Source: Balanoglossus misakiensis
Lineage: Eukaryota; Hemichordata
NCBI GenBank assembly: GCA_040954595.2
Contig: CM082585.2
Location: 558,001-622,000, forward strand
DNA length: 64,000 nucleotides
Reading direction: 5' to 3'
Shown: positions 1-13,192 of the stretch, piece after piece
Position numbering within the stretch: position 1 is the stretch's first letter
How the letters are laid out: each line of letters starts with the position of its first letter
Made by a program: the position numbers and the translations under genes
Notes under the pieces: model-generated
What the model saw: only the letters and a program-made list of their open reading frames with translations
Database searches by the model: none
Told to the model about the DNA's origin: nothing

Positions 1-2055
1 TATCCGACAACTTCAATCACATCAGACTTTTTATTTCCTCTAGTCTGGGAAGTTGTTAACGTTTTGGAGGAATATGGCTTCAAAGTATTGGTGTCTACTT
101 CAGACGGTGCATCACCCAATAGACGTTTCTACAGGTTACATGACTCTGGTGAGCAGCACGAATTGATTACACACAGAACGCTGAATGTGTGTGCCAATGA
201 AGAAGATAGGTACATATACTTCATGTCAGATGTGCCACATCTTATAAAGACGACAAGAAACTGTTGGTCAAACTCTGGTGCTCATAACAAGAAGCGATTA
301 TTATGGGTAAGACTGAAAATTATTACATAGAATCATAGACCCAATACGTTGTGAGTGCGTTGACAGCATTCTTCTATATGATCTTGTTTTTAGACTTCAA
401 CTGTATTTTCATCACATTTTCTCATTCAAACTGAAGTTAGATAATTTGTTCAAAAATATTAAGCTATATTAATCCAAAGAATTTTAATGAAAGTATAACT
501 GTTATATTAAAACAATAGTACCATTTACTTCCAATCTGCATTTCCTGTGTTTATTGTCATAGCTTTTTAAGTATTGAGTAACAAACAATTTACTAATCTA
601 GTGAGTATTCCTTTCATTTGTAATTACAGAATGGGGAGCACATTGTTTGGAAGACAGTAGCTGATTTGTACAAGGCTGATTTGGAGAGAGGAGGTTTATT
701 TCTCTGCCACAAACTGAAGTATGAACACATACACCTGACATCATTTTCACGTATGAAAGTGAAATATGCAGCACAGGTACTGAGACATGATTATTATGAT
801 AAGACTTGACTTTATGAATTCTGTTGTGTGCAATAACCTTTCTAAATACTTTTATTCACAGACCCTTATGAAAGAGTAAGAAACAACAAAATTTCTTTCT
901 CCTATTATATATTAAACATTGAAGAAATTTGTCCATGCAGTGTATGTAACCCCAGTAATCACTCAAAGTAGAATGTAAATCAAGAGAAACTGAACATGTA
1001 ATGGCATTACTAATTTCACCTCTTTTTCTTACTGTAGGTCCTCAGTTCCACAGTCGCCAATGCTCTGTCTGTTTTTGGGAGAAACAGGCATCAGATGACT
1101 CCAACCATTGAATTTGTCAGAAACTTTGACAAATTTTTTGACTGTTTAAATGTCAGAAGTATGACAGAAGGTGTAAAGAAAAGAAAGCCTGATCTGATGC
1201 CATACAGATCACCTGATGATCCTAGGCGTAAGGTAATTGTTGCTTCATGCTTGCATGGTTGCTTCCCCTGTTTTTTTTATCAAAATAAATTCAGAGAACA
1301 TAATTTTGGGCTCCATTGCCAATCACAAATGATATCATGCAATAGATCTTCTATCAATGCTTTTGCTTTCACCATGAAAACTTTATGGTCCAACAGCCAA
1401 GTCATATAAAATGTGTATTTCCAAAGTACATTAGCTGTAATTTTGTGACATTGAGGTTGTTTGAAGTATTTTATTGCTGAAAAGGGATATTTTTGTAGTG
1501 GTTGCAGGATGACTTCTTGGGCTATAGAATGAAACTAAGCAGGGAGACAATTGAAGGTCTCTTCATGACAGGTAAGTAATGTTCTGATGAAGTATTCTTG
1601 ATTATTTTTTGTCAATTGAGGTATCTTTTGCCATTCAAATATATATTACATGGAATGATGACAGATTTAAATTTAGGAAATGCCCAACAAAGCCTATCTG
1701 AATTTTCACAGCACAAGTGATGTCTTGTGGTTTGTGGAGGTTTTATTATATATTTTCAATAATTTCTCATTGCAGTCAACTCATTCGTCATGGTCACAGA
1801 GTACCTGTTGGCTCAACCCGGTGTCACCTGTGTACTGTCTGAAAAGTTCAACCAAGATCCCCTTGAATCCTACTTGGGAACCACCGTCAGATGAAAGGGG
1901 GGAATGAAGCACCGTCAGTATTGCAGTTTTGGCACTCTGCAAATGCCCTCAGAATGAAGAGCTCAAACTTGATGAGAGTCAATGGAGGAAATGTCAGAGG
2001 TCCTGTTGCAAATGGTGAAGTGGAAAATACACCTCTACCAAAACGTCGTCGTTGA
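1..2055 (+). pseudogene. P-element-type transposase, C-terminal exons (5' part outside window)
   Basis: Five exons read in order with GT/AG borders: 1-306, 630-776, 1038-1232, 1508-1571 and 1776-2055. They encode recognisable P-element transposase blocks: SDGASPNRRFYRLH, MSDVPHLIKTTRNCW near the end of the first exon, GLFLCHKLKYEHIHLTSFSRMKV in part, and the C-terminal signature LSEKFNQDPLESYLG. The tail ends in a basic PLPKRRR before TGA at 2053-2055, a possible nuclear signal. In the family this enzyme cuts and pastes DNA; the THAP DNA-binding domain would be encoded upstream, outside the window. In the last exon the frame breaks at about 1888-1894: TGA follows ...LGTTVR, and the expected reading resumes in another frame with KGGNEAPSVLQFW, consistent with loss of one base. 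The copy is therefore probably inactive, unless this is an assembly error. A domesticated THAP9-like gene is the alternative, but the break argues against it. Confidence 0.85.
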
Positions 2056-2147
2056 TCACTGATACTGCATTGCAGTTGTAAAATAAGACAGAACTTAAGA
2101 CTTGTCAGGAAGCTATGAAAACCAGTATCAGAGAATGGAAAAGAAAA

Positions 2148-2424
2148 CAGGGTTCGTACACTCCCAGAAACTCCTGAAATTTCATACCTCTCCTTGAAAC
2201 TCTTGGAAAATATGTTATTTTGTAAACATCATTCAAGAATTATGGCACTGTCATACAGGAGATTGCTTGCCAAACTACAAAATCTAAAACTAACAGTATT
2301 TGTGCATACAAGTAGTGTTCCAAATGCAAATACTCCTGGAAAATGGCATTTTATATCAAAAATACTCTTAAAATTTGCCAAAAATCTCCTGGAATTTCAA
2401 GTTGGCCTAGGTGTGCGAACCCTG
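2148..2424. mobile_element. hAT-like MITE, 277 bp
   Basis: The ends are inverted: CAGGGTTCGTACAC at the left and GTGTGCGAACCCTG at the right, differing at one position. The CAGGG...CCCTG termini are typical of hAT-family non-autonomous elements. The flanks are A-rich, so an 8-bp duplication cannot be called cleanly. It lies about 90 bp past the transposase stop codon. The 116-codon ORF across it (2194-2544) looks fortuitous. Confidence 0.6.
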
Positions 2425-3617
2425 AAAAAAAGAAGCTCTAAAACTTTGAGGGTGTACATTCATCTTGCTGTCTTCACTTTTTGTAGGAGATTGGTGATGA
2501 CAGCAGTCAATAATGGCAGTGGCTATTTTATGAACATGAAATAAAATGATGTATTCCTATATCAACTGTCACTTGAAAAATGTAAATTTTGAAATGAGTA
2601 CACTGTGCTACAGGCTTGCTGACTTTTTATTTACATCCAAACAGTCAATCATAGACCCCTGAGAAAAACACGTCCGTGAGTCTATTTTTGATAAACATGT
2701 GCAATCTAAAGTCTTGATATTTTGTAAATACTGTTAATTTGTTTTTTTTGTATGCTGTTATTTTTGGTGTATGACTAAATAAGTTTTTGGAGATCATATT
2801 AGGGATATGATTTTGAATTTGGACAACACTTGTGATGCATGAAGGTATTGGGGGGGTGTCCATTGTCAGTGCAATAGAGCTTCAAGGGGGGGGGGGCAGT
2901 TGTCAGTGCAATAGAGTTTTGTGGAAGCTATTCTTGGAGAATTATGAATGAAATAGAAATATTAAGAAAGAAGTGTGCAACAACAGTGCAGGATCATTGG
3001 GGCGTATACAAATTATTTTCATGAGTGATATAGTATTCTGTAGCTGTACTTCCATGAGCCAAGTGTGCGAAAGCATAGACCCCTAAGGGTCTAAGGTGAA
3101 AGTATTACACCAGAGTATAAGAACAAAAGACAGTTCAATCATTTTGATTTTTTGAAGTTTATTTTAACACTGACTTCGAGACAAATTGAACAATAACTAT
3201 GATAACAAATGCACATGCTTCAAATGTCCCTGTAAATACTACACACTGGAAAGTACCCTCCCCCCACCCACAGGCAATTACTTCGCTCGGAAACTTTGAT
3301 GACAAAAATTGCATGACCCGATCGCTTATCTTTATTAAAGGCACATGAACTGCAACCTTTGACATTATTAATTTCACGATTTTACATTTAGATACAACTA
3401 GTCCATAAAACGTTCTTACTTATAATGTTTACCTAATTATAAATGTCAACTGAGTGGGACAGCATGGAGGTTTTAGTCAGACAAATAATAATTGGATGCA
3501 GCACCCAAATATGGCTCCCTCCATACAACACTATGATAAATAGCTTGAACGGTACATGTAAATATTCACTCCACTCTGACAAAGATTCTGATTTTCATAC
3601 ATTATGGCAAGATTTAT
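2425..3617. other. Non-coding stretch downstream of the P-type transposase
   Basis: No gene is supported here. An AATAAA-type signal occurs at about 2541. A short duplicated phrase, TTGTCAGTGCAATAGAG, occurs twice around 2863-2920, separated by an 11-G run at 2886-2896. The words CATAGACCCCT at about 2650 and 3075 are also repeated. The rest is AT-rich unique-looking sequence up to the satellite. Confidence 0.5.
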
Positions 3618-6600
3618 AGTGGCCAGTGTCGCGCCCATTAATTTTGAGTGTTTGGTGGGGTCAACCCTTGCGTCAACCTGGATTAGCCAGGCCAGAGCTA
3701 GGGGCCAGTGTCGCGCCCATTAATTTTGAGTGTTTGGTGGGGTCAACCTTTGCGTCAACCTTGATTAGCCACGCCAGAGCTAGTGGCCAGTGTCGTGCCC
3801 ATCAATTTTGAGTGTTTGGTGGGGTCAACCCTTGCGTCAACATTGATTAGCCGGGCCAGAGCTAGTGGCCAGTGTCGCGCCCATTAATTTTGAGTGTTTG
3901 GTGGGGTCAACCCTTGCGTCAACCTGGATTAGCCACGCCAGAGCTAGTGGCCAGTGTCGTGCCCATCAATTTTGAGTGTTTGGTGGGGTCAACCCTTGCG
4001 TCAACATTGATTAGCCGGGCCAGAGCTAGTGGCCAGTGTCGCGCCCATTAATTTTGAGTGTTTGGTGGGGTCAACCCTTGCGTCAACCTGGATTAGCCAG
4101 GCCAGAGCTAGGGGCCAGTGTCGCACCCATTAATTTTGAGTGTTTGGTGGGGTCAACCTTTGCGTCAACCTTGATTAGCCACGCCAGAGCTAGTGGCCAG
4201 TGTCGTGCCCATCAATTTTGAGTGTTTGGTGGGGTCAACCCTTGCGTCAACATTGATTAGCCGGGCCAGAGCTAGTGGCCAGTGTCGCGCCCATTAATTT
4301 TGAGTGTTTGGTGGGGTCAACCCTTGCGTCAACCTGGATTAGCCAGGCCAGAGCTAGGGGCCAGTGTCGCGCCCATTAATTTTGAGTGTTTGGTGGGGTC
4401 AACCTTTGCGTCAACCTTGATTAGCCACGCCAGAGCTAGTGGCCAGTGTCGTGCCCATCAATTTTGAGTGTTTGGTGGGGTCAACCCTTGCGTCAACATT
4501 GATTACCCAGGCCAGAGCTAGTGGCCAGTGTCGCGCCCATTAATTTTGAGTGTTTGGTGGGGTCAACCCTTGCGTCAACATTGATTAGCCAGGCCAGAGC
4601 TAGTGGCCAGTGTCGCGCCCATCAATTTTGAGTGTTTGGTGGGGTCAACCCTTGCGTCAACATTGATTAGCCAGGCCAGAGCTAGTGGCCAGTGTCGTGC
4701 CCATCAATTTTGAGTGTTTGGTGGGGTCAACCCTTGCGTCAACATTGATTAGCCAGGCCAGAGCTAGTGGCCAGTGTCGTACCCATCAATTTTGAGTGTT
4801 TGGTGGGGTCAACCCTTGCGTCAACCTTGATTAGCCAGGCCAGAGCTAGTGGCCAGTGTCGTGCCCATCAATTATGAGTGTTTGGTGGGGTCAACCCTTG
4901 CGTCAACCTTGATTAGCCAGGCCAGACCTTAGTGGCCAGTGTCGTGCCCATCAATTTTGAGTGTTTGGTGGGGTCAACCTTTGCGTCAACCTTGATTAGC
5001 CACGCCAGAGCTAGTGGCCAGTGTCGTGCCCATCAATTTTGAGTGTTTGGTGGGGTCAACCCTTGCGTCAACATTGATTAGCCAGGCCAGAGCTAGTGGC
5101 CAGTGTCGCGCCCATTAATTTTGAGTGTTTGGTGGGGTCAACCCTTGCGTCAACATTGATTAGCCAGGCCAGAGCTAGTGGCCAGTGTCGCGCCCATCAA
5201 TTTTGAGTGTTTGGTGGGGTCAACCCTTGCGTCAACATTGATTAGCCAGGCCAGAGCTAGTGGCCAGTGTCGCGCCCATCAATTTTGAGTGTTTGGTGGG
5301 GTCAACCCTTGCGTCAACCTTGATTAGCCAGGCCAGAGCTAGTGGCCAGTGTCGTGCCCATCAATTATGAGTGTTTGGTGGGGTCAACCCTTGCGTCAAC
5401 CTTGATTAGCCAGGCCAGAGCTTAGTGGCCAGTGTCGTGCCCATCAATTTTGAGTGTTTGGTGGGGTCAACCCTTGCGTCAACCTTGATTAGCCAGGCCA
5501 GAGCTAGTGGCGAGTGTTGTGCCCATCAATTATGAGTGTTTGGTGGGGTCAACCCTTGCGTCAACATTGATTAGCCAGGCCAGAGCTTAGTGGCCAGTGT
5601 CGCGCCCATTAATTTTGAGTGTTTGGTGGGGTCAACCCTTGCGTCAACCTTGATTAGCCAGGCCAGAGCTAGTGGCCAGTGTCGTGCCCATCAATTTTGA
5701 GTGTTTGGTGGGGTCAACCCTTGCGTCAACATTGATTAGCCAGGCCAGAGCTAGTGGCCAGTGTCGCGCCCATTAATTTTGAGTGTTTGGTGGGGTCAAC
5801 CTTTGCGTCAACCTTGATTAGCCAGGCCATGCAGAGCTAGTGGCCAGTGCCGTGCCCATCAATTTTGAGTGTTTGGTGGGGTCAACCTTTGCGTCAACCT
5901 TGATTAGCCAGGCCATGCAGAGCTAGTGGCCAGTGTCGAGCCCATCAATTTTGAGTGTTTGGTGGGGTCAACCTTTGCGTCAACCTTGATTAACCAGGCC
6001 ATGCAGAGCTAGTGGCCAGTGTCGTGCCCATCAATTTTGAGTGTTTGATGGGGTCAACCTTTGCGTCAACATTGATTAACCAGGCCATGCAGAGCTAGTG
6101 GCCAGTGTCGTGCCCATCAATTTTGAGTGTTTGGTGGGGTCAACCTTTGCGTCAACATTGATTAACCAGGCCATGCAGAGCTAGTGGCCAGTGTCGTGCC
6201 CATCAATTTTGAGTGTTTGGTGGGGTCAACCTTTGCGTCAACATTGATTAACCAGGCCATGCAGAGCTACATTGTAGTGGCCAGTGTCGTGCCCATCAAT
6301 TTTGAGTGTTTGGTGGGGTCAACCTTTGCGTCAACATTGATTAACCAGGCCATGCAGAGCTAGTGGCCAGTGTCGTGCCCATCAATTTTGAGTGTTTGGT
6401 GGGGTCAACCTTTGCGTCAACATTGATTAACCAGGCCATGCAGAGCTACATTGTAGTAGCCAGTGTCGTGCCCATCAATTTTGAGTGTTTGGTGGGGTCA
6501 ACCTTTGCGTCAACATTGATTAACCAGGCCATGCAGAGCTAGTGGCCAGTGTCGTGCCCATCAATTTTGAGTGTTTGGTGGGGTCAACCTTTGCGTCAAC

Positions 6601-7991
6601 ATTGATTAACCAGGCCATGCAGAGCTAGTGGCCAGTGTCGTGCCCATCAATTTTGAGTGTTTGGTGGGGTCAACCTTTGCGTCAACATTGATTAACCAGG
6701 CCATGCAGAGCTAGTGGCCAGTGTCGTGCCCATCAATTTTGAGTGTTTGGTGGGGTCAACCTTTGCGTCAACATTGATTAACCAGGCCATGCAGAGCTAG
6801 TGGCCAGTGTCGTGCCCATCAATTTTGAGTGTTTGGTGGGGTCAACCTTTGCGTCAACATTGATTAACCAGGCCATGCAGAGCTAGTGGCCAGTGTCGTG
6901 CCCATCAATTTTGAGTGTTTGGTGGGGTCAACCTTTGCGTCAACCTTGATTAACCAGGCCATGCAGAGCTAGTGGCCAGTGTCGTGCCCATCAATTTTGA
7001 GTGTTTGGTGGGGTCAACCTTTGCGTCAACATTGATTAACCAGGCCATGCAGAGCTAGTGGCCAGTGTCGTGCCCATCAATTTTGAGTGTTTGGTGGGGT
7101 CAACCTTTGCGTCAACATTGATTAACCAGGCCATGCAGAGCTAGTGGCCAGTGTCGTGCCCATCAATTTTGAGTGTTTGGTGGGGTCAACCTTTGCGTCA
7201 ACATTGATTAACCAGGCCATGCAGAGCTACATTGTAGTGGCCAGTGTCGTGCCCATCAATTTTGAGTGTTTGGTGGGGTCAACCTTTGCGTCAACATTGA
7301 TTAACCAGGCCATGCAGAGCTAGTGGCCAGTGTCGTGCCCATCAATTTTGAGTGTTTGGTGGGGTCAACCTTTGCGTCAACATTGATTAACCAGGCCATG
7401 CAGAGCTACATTGTAGTAGCCAGTGTAGTGTGCCCATCAATTTTGAGTGTTTGGTGGGGTCAACCTTTGCGTCAACATTGATTAACCAGGCCATGCAGAG
7501 CTAGTGGCCAATGTCGTGCCCATCAATTTTGAGTGTTTGGTGGGGTCAACCTTTGCGTCAACATTGATTAACCAGGCCATGCAGAGCTAGTGGCCAGTGT
7601 CGTGCCCATCAATTTTGAGTGTTTGGTGGGGTCAACCTTTGCGTCAACATTGATTAACCAGGCCATGCAGAGCTACATTGTAGTAGCCAGTGTCATGCCC
7701 ATCAATTTTGAGTGTTTGGTGGGGTCAACCTTTGCGTCAACATTGATTAACCAGGCCATGCAGAGCTAGTGGCCAATGTCGTGCCCATCAATTTTGAGTG
7801 TTTGGTGGGGTCAACCTTTGCGTCAACATTGATTAACCAGGCCATGCAGAGCTAGTGGCCAGTGTCGTGCCCATCAATTTTGAGTGTTTGGTGGGGTCAA
7901 CCTTTGCGTCAACATTGATTAACCAGGCCATGCAGAGCTAGTGGCCAGTGTCGTGCCCATCAATTTTGAGTGTTTGGTGGGGTCAACCTTT
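3618..7991 (+). repeat. 82/86-bp satellite array, about 52 units
   Basis: The repeat core is GGCCAGTGTCGYGCCCAT followed by AATTTTGAGTGTTTGGTGG, GGTCAACC and GCGTCAAC. The spacing is 82 bp in the first half (for example 3621 to 3703). It becomes 86 bp from about 5830 through an added ATGC in GGCCATGCAGAGCT (for example 6888 to 6974). Five units carry an extra ACATTGTAG (94 bp). Higher-order structure is visible: a 246-bp trimer repeats near-identically at 3626, 4036 and 4282, and the paired 94-bp variants at 6269/6448 recur exactly 960 bp later at 7229/7408. The array ends abruptly at 7991, where the left arm of the large inverted repeat starts. The 61-codon ORFs repeated in it are artefacts of the 3 x 82 period. 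Confidence 0.95.
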
Positions 7992-8349
7992 AAGAAAAAC
8001 CTTCATATGCAAGAGAAAAATGGTAAATGACAAAGAAAATTTGACTGGTATTACAATAGGTCGGGTTTTTGGCATTTACACAAATTGATGTTATCAACCG
8101 GGAAGCACACTACGTGCTGAAAATAATTGGAGACCTCTCGCCCGGGGTGTCGGCCAGTGGCCACATACATTTCCAGTCCTAAACCTTGCATCAGTTCTGT
8201 GGTGCGGATTAAGAAATAAGATTGGCGCTACAATATGCCCACTTAGTTTGAAATGGATTCTGCATATATACATGTAAACACATTGAAAATGAGATATTAC
8301 ACATATAATCATGGGACAAGAAGGGCAAAAATTAAATTATCCAGCAGGT

Positions 8350-9010
8350 GTTCGAATTATGCAAATTAGAACAGTTGTCTAATATTGCCATGTCAACCAC
8401 GTTGAAATTGTTTTAGGTACCCATATTAAATAAAACCGTGAAAATGCGATATTACACACCATATAAGACAAACCAGGGAAATTTACATGTTAGAGAAGTT
8501 TGTCGGCCATTTTGGATTATGCAAATTAGAACAGTTGTCTAATATTGCCATGTCAACCACGCTGAAATTGTTTTAGTTACCCATATTGATGAAAACCCTG
8601 CAAATGCGATTTTAGGCACCATATAAGACAAAACAGGGAAATTTACATTTAAGAAGAGTTTGGTGGCCATTTTGGATTATGCAAATTAGAACAGCTGTCT
8701 AATATTGCCATGTCAACGACGTTGAAATTGTTTTAGGTACCCATATTGATGAAAACCCTGCAAATGCGATATTACACACTATTAAAGACAACCATAGTAA
8801 ATTTACATGTTAGAGAAGTTTGTCGGCCATTCTAGATTATGCAAATTAGAACAGCTGTCTAACATTGCAATGTCAACCACGTTGAAATTGTTTTAGGTAC
8901 CCATATTGATGAAAACCCTTCAAATGCGATACTACACGCTATTTAAGACGACCATAGGAAATTTACATGTTAGAGGAGTTTGGCGGCCATTTTGGACTAT
9001 GCAAATGAGA
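8350..9010 (+). repeat. 160-bp tandem repeat, about four copies plus decayed flank
   Basis: The phrase TTATGCAAATTAGAACAG recurs at 8357, 8517, 8677 and 8837, with a diverged copy at 8997, each 160 bp apart. Every unit carries ACGTTGAAATTGTTTTAGG and a GGCCATTTTGGA-like end. Decayed relatives continue to about 9200. The right arm has only about two units (34470-34720, opposite strand), and an isolated diverged unit lies at 40570-40900. Confidence 0.9.
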
Positions 9011-9419
9011 AGTGTTGAACAAAAAATGCCATATTTGCAATGCTGTTGTCTTGTTTTGGGTGCCTATGTTAAGGCTTGAAAATGAAAGCTTATTCACCAT
9101 TTTGGCACAAACAGTGGCGAGAAGGTGTTCCAATGTAACTTAGAAGAGTTGCCATATTTGCAATACAGTTATATTGTTTAAGGTATGAATGCAAATCCTG
9201 AATATTAGATTTATAACAATTTCATTGGAAAGAACATTTGTAGGTTCATCATTGACCCCATAGGACTGTCAACTCGACTACAGACAGTCTCGATGAACAC
9301 AAGACATGATCCCAATTTGCAAGCTGAGTTGAAACTGACTGCTGCAGTAACTTTAGCTCTGGGAATGTCTTGTGTGATTTAAAGCAATTGATGACCAAAT
9401 TTAACACAGTTTCTCTGAG

Positions 9420-10290
9420 GTAACCACTTAGCTTTCGTGACTGGTTGTTTAAGAATCCAAAAAACATGAATTCTACCCAATGAATTCAACCCTTAGAATT
9501 TCACAACTGTAACAGAGTTTGCAGTCATGCACAAAAGTGTGTATCATACACATAAGAAATTTCTCACATGTATTTTTATGATGGCAATGCATTTGACTGT
9601 AAACAAACATTGACATCAGTCAGTAGCGCTATTTTGTCAGTGAAATGGCTTCATCATCATCCCTCCAACCAAAGTTGAAACTGAGTTGCAAATATTGCAC
9701 AGCTTGAAATCATAAAATGTTGCAAAATTGAACCAACAGTTCGGTCAATGATCAAGTTCTTACAGCTATTATTAGAACCAGACAATCTCAGCGAACAAGA
9801 GACATGGGCCTTATTTGCAAGCCTGCCCACGGACGCCCCAGTTTCAGCAAAAATTATTGCATTAAACTGTGAGTATGGAGAACTATGCTCTGTGTTCCTT
9901 TTGTTAGCTTACATAGCTGTTGTCATTCTAGTTTTTCCTCTGTCCTGTGAACAGAGTTTCAGTTGCGAAAACCGACAGTTCTCAAAGTACAAAAGTACAC
10001 CTAAATTGCCTCGGTGATGAGCATGCAGAATTTATCTGATGCTTTTTACTGGCACAAGGACCCCACCAGTTGCAGATTGTCAATTCCATGGCACAAGGGA
10101 ATTTACGCTTTGCGTTCAAATATAAATAATTAAAACCTGTTTAATTTTTCTATATGTTCTTTAGTGATGATTCAAAAGTATTATGACTGCTAGTGTGATT
10201 AATATTCTATTTTCAAAATGTGTTTCTCTTAATGATTATGAATACATCAAAATTTATGCTTTAAAATTAAATCATTTTACCTGAAATATT
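9420..10290 (+). repeat. Module A: about 870-bp repeat, four copies in window
   Basis: The same module appears here, inverted at about 16300-17190 (B), direct at 25130-25960 (C) and inverted, with an insertion, at 32680-34140 (D). A shorter diverged trace lies at 41020-41150. Shared phrases include GTTGCAAAATTGAACCAAC and CTTCATCATCATCCCTCCAA. Copies A and B bracket the left arm in opposite orientation and C and D bracket the right arm, so each arm contains its own unit of roughly 8 kb with long inverted ends. The 89-codon ORF at 9748-10017 lies in this module. It is broken in the other copies and is not called as a gene. Confidence 0.8.
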
Positions 10291-11449
10291 GCAAATATTT
10301 GGAGGGTTGCATTTAATTTGAAGTTCTCGATCAAAGTTTTAGGCATAAAAAAGGTGCTACACCCCCGAAAAATTGGTAGCTATGAATTCAATTCAAAGAG
10401 TGTTGTAATGTCTGTTTTGCAACAGGGTGCCAGTTCAACAAAGCGCATGAGGATAGTAAATCACCTTTGTGAATTTTGTGCACCACAGTAAGAATTCCGT
10501 AGAAACTGCAAACTAAATTGCAAAGCAATCAGACAAAAATGGCAGAAATTGCCAAAAAAACAAAAACAATATTGTCACTTCCATCACTGGGTTTGTTAAA
10601 TTGTCATAAAATCACACCTAAGAACATGCAAACCAAATTTTAAAAAAAATGTGGGTAGAGGTTTCTAAGTATATGACGACCAAAATCACCCCAAAAATAT
10701 ACTTCAAAAATGAAAAATAAAATCTGTATAAAGTCTCAATAACATAAATACACACCAATTTCTAAAGCAATCTGACCAGTACCTTCTTGAGTTTCTGAGT
10801 TTAGAACAATTTCACATTGGTCCCAATGGTATATTGACATATACAAAATTGGACCTAAAGAGTAAAACACATTTCAAAGATTTTACAATTAAAGCCTCAC
10901 AAGCTGCCAAATTTTACACATCTTTTTCCACAATAACATTTTTCAAATCATCCACCTATCCTTTAAAATCAGCACCATTGAGCCATATTACTTGAATTTG
11001 CATGGGGTTTGTCATCTCTCTGCGATGTGTACCCTCCATATGGAGGCTGATTAAAACAGGTGTGGCGCTCGTTTAATATCTGACTTCTTTAAATTGCAAC
11101 ATACAGGCACATTCATTAGTCAATAAAATGTTCATGTATACCTATCAGTCAGTTTGTTTAGATGAACAAATCTAAGATGGAAAGTAATATCATGAAAATA
11201 CTGAAAGATTGGAAACTCTGAGTTTGAGTCTAAGGATAACAAGGGAACCTCTCTACTATTTGACGCACCAAAGCTATGAAAAACTTCCTTCTTTCCCTCA
11301 AATATTTTTTATGAATATGTTCTACTCCGTGATTAAAATTTCCCTTTTACCAAATGTACATATGTAAGAGACGAGATTTTTTCAGCAAAATTTCAAATGG
11401 CCTAGGGTGACTTTTTACCTACTTACCCATATTGGGTAGCATGAAACAC

Positions 11450-12660
11450 AGAATGGCATACCAGTGGGTTAGAGATACAGCGTTTTATATTAACATGAAT
11501 TAACATGAAACTAAAAATTTGATGGTTTACTTAGGACTGCCTTGATCCATGGTAACCTCATTAAATATGTACATATCTAATTCTAGGCTATCCAGTTGCG
11601 GTAGAAACCTGGACATGGACAACTTTGGGGTCAAAATCTTTTGACAAAATGTTGGGTGATCTTGGGTAAACTTTGACCTACATTCCTATATCTTGGCATC
11701 CGGCACAGATACATCCTTGACACTTGGAGTGATGGAACTGCATAATGGAGTATTATGTCTCAGCTAGTCACAGTGCTTTTGCTGTGTTTTATGTCTTTTA
11801 TTCAGCCAAATTAGATGTTTTTCATTACACATTGGCTGTGTTTGCCAGTACTTTTTAGCTGGTCACACTGCCTTAACACAATGTATTCTCAAAATACTCT
11901 GCAATCTTAATGAAGCATATACAGCAGACAAAGTTGTGGTAAGACTAAACTTGCCCTTCTTTGTGATTAAAGCATGACCGGCCTGTCTTAGGTGGCCCCT
12001 ACCTAGGGGCTTTACCCGTCATTGGCTCACAGTCTGAGAAATCAGCTCTGCAGGGAAGTTAACGATGTAACCCACCATTAAAGCTTGGATTTCCGCTTTT
12101 TGTATTTGATGCCTGGCTGAGGCCTTCTTAGGATCTACCCAACGCTGAGTAGGCTATCCCGTCATTGGCACACAGTCTCAGGGAGGGAGTCAAAAGTTCA
12201 GTATACCATCAAAGCCTTTATATTGTCCATTCTTTTTAAGAGAAGGCTGGCTGCTGTAGAAAAATCTCAAATTTATCATGTCCAAAGAGCCAGACTTCCA
12301 GCCCTATTGGTTAGGCTGGCATTAGGTAAGTACATAATTAATGAGGCAAGACATAATACTCAATCAAATAGTTTTATCACTTCAAGTGTCAAGGTTGTAT
12401 CTGCTCCGGATGCTAAAATATAGGAATGTAGGTCAAAGTTTACCCAAGATCACACAAATGTTTGTCAAAAGATTTTGACCCCGAAGTTGTCCATGTCAAG
12501 GTTTCTACTTCAGCTGAATAGCCTAGAATTAGATATGCACATATTTAACGAGGTTACCATTGCTCAGGGGGGTCTTAAATTAACCATCAAATTTTAGTTT
12601 CATATTAATGCATATTAATATAAAACACTGTATCTCTAACCCTACAGGTAAGCCTAGAAT
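11450..12660. repeat. Nested palindrome in the left arm
   Basis: 11450-11790 is the reverse complement of 12330-12660. Shared phrases include GGTCAAAATCTTTTGACAAA, GGGTAAACTTTGACCTACAT and the ATCCTTGACACTTGGAGTG stretch. The loop, about 11790-12310, holds two diverged copies of a segment containing CCGTCATTGGC. The right arm carries the equivalent at about 27690-28880. This looks like a foldback transposon that was present before the large inverted duplication. Confidence 0.75.
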
Positions 12661-13192
12661 TAGGTACATGTACATGCGTAAGTTTTTGACAAGACAGTTA
12701 AGCTGTAATATATGTACATGAACCTTGACAATTGACTTAAAATAACATAAAGGCAGAACTGATACTGATTGGAGATAGATATTACTAATGACAGTGATGT
12801 TAATTACACCAGGAATGTTTGTCTTAGTATACGGTAGCTAACCGACTGCTTGAGGTTAAGTAATGAAAGTGCCCACTTGCGATTCACCTTCAAATAGCTA
12901 CTTAGTCTTTGGTACATGTACATTGTTTTTCCAATGATTAGACAAAGGATATACATACATGTAATTAAGGTTGGGTAGCATTTTCAATGTAATAAGCCCT
13001 GCCTTCACTATAATCTTACACCAAATCAACACTGTTCAGTAATGTGATAGGCTTCAAAGCGACGCTAGTTACATCATAATTCCCAGCAAGGGGTATTAGT
13101 TTATTGGGCAAGTGGCATGAGTGAGGCCAGACATTAGTTTTGGAAGCAAAGCGGACAGAACACTGCCGGGCGTAGACGAGGTAGTTCTGAAT

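Noticed and set aside
3626-4467. Three identical 61-codon ORFs at 3626, 4036 and 4282
   Set aside because: They arise from the 246-bp (3 x 82) period of the satellite and are lost where units vary; there are no start, splice or domain signals.
3618-7991. CRISPR array
   Set aside because: The whole 82-86 bp unit repeats without unique spacers, and the DNA is animal, so the array is a satellite.
9748-10017. 89-codon ORF in module A
   Set aside because: The other three copies of the module in this window do not keep the frame, so it is not under coding constraint.
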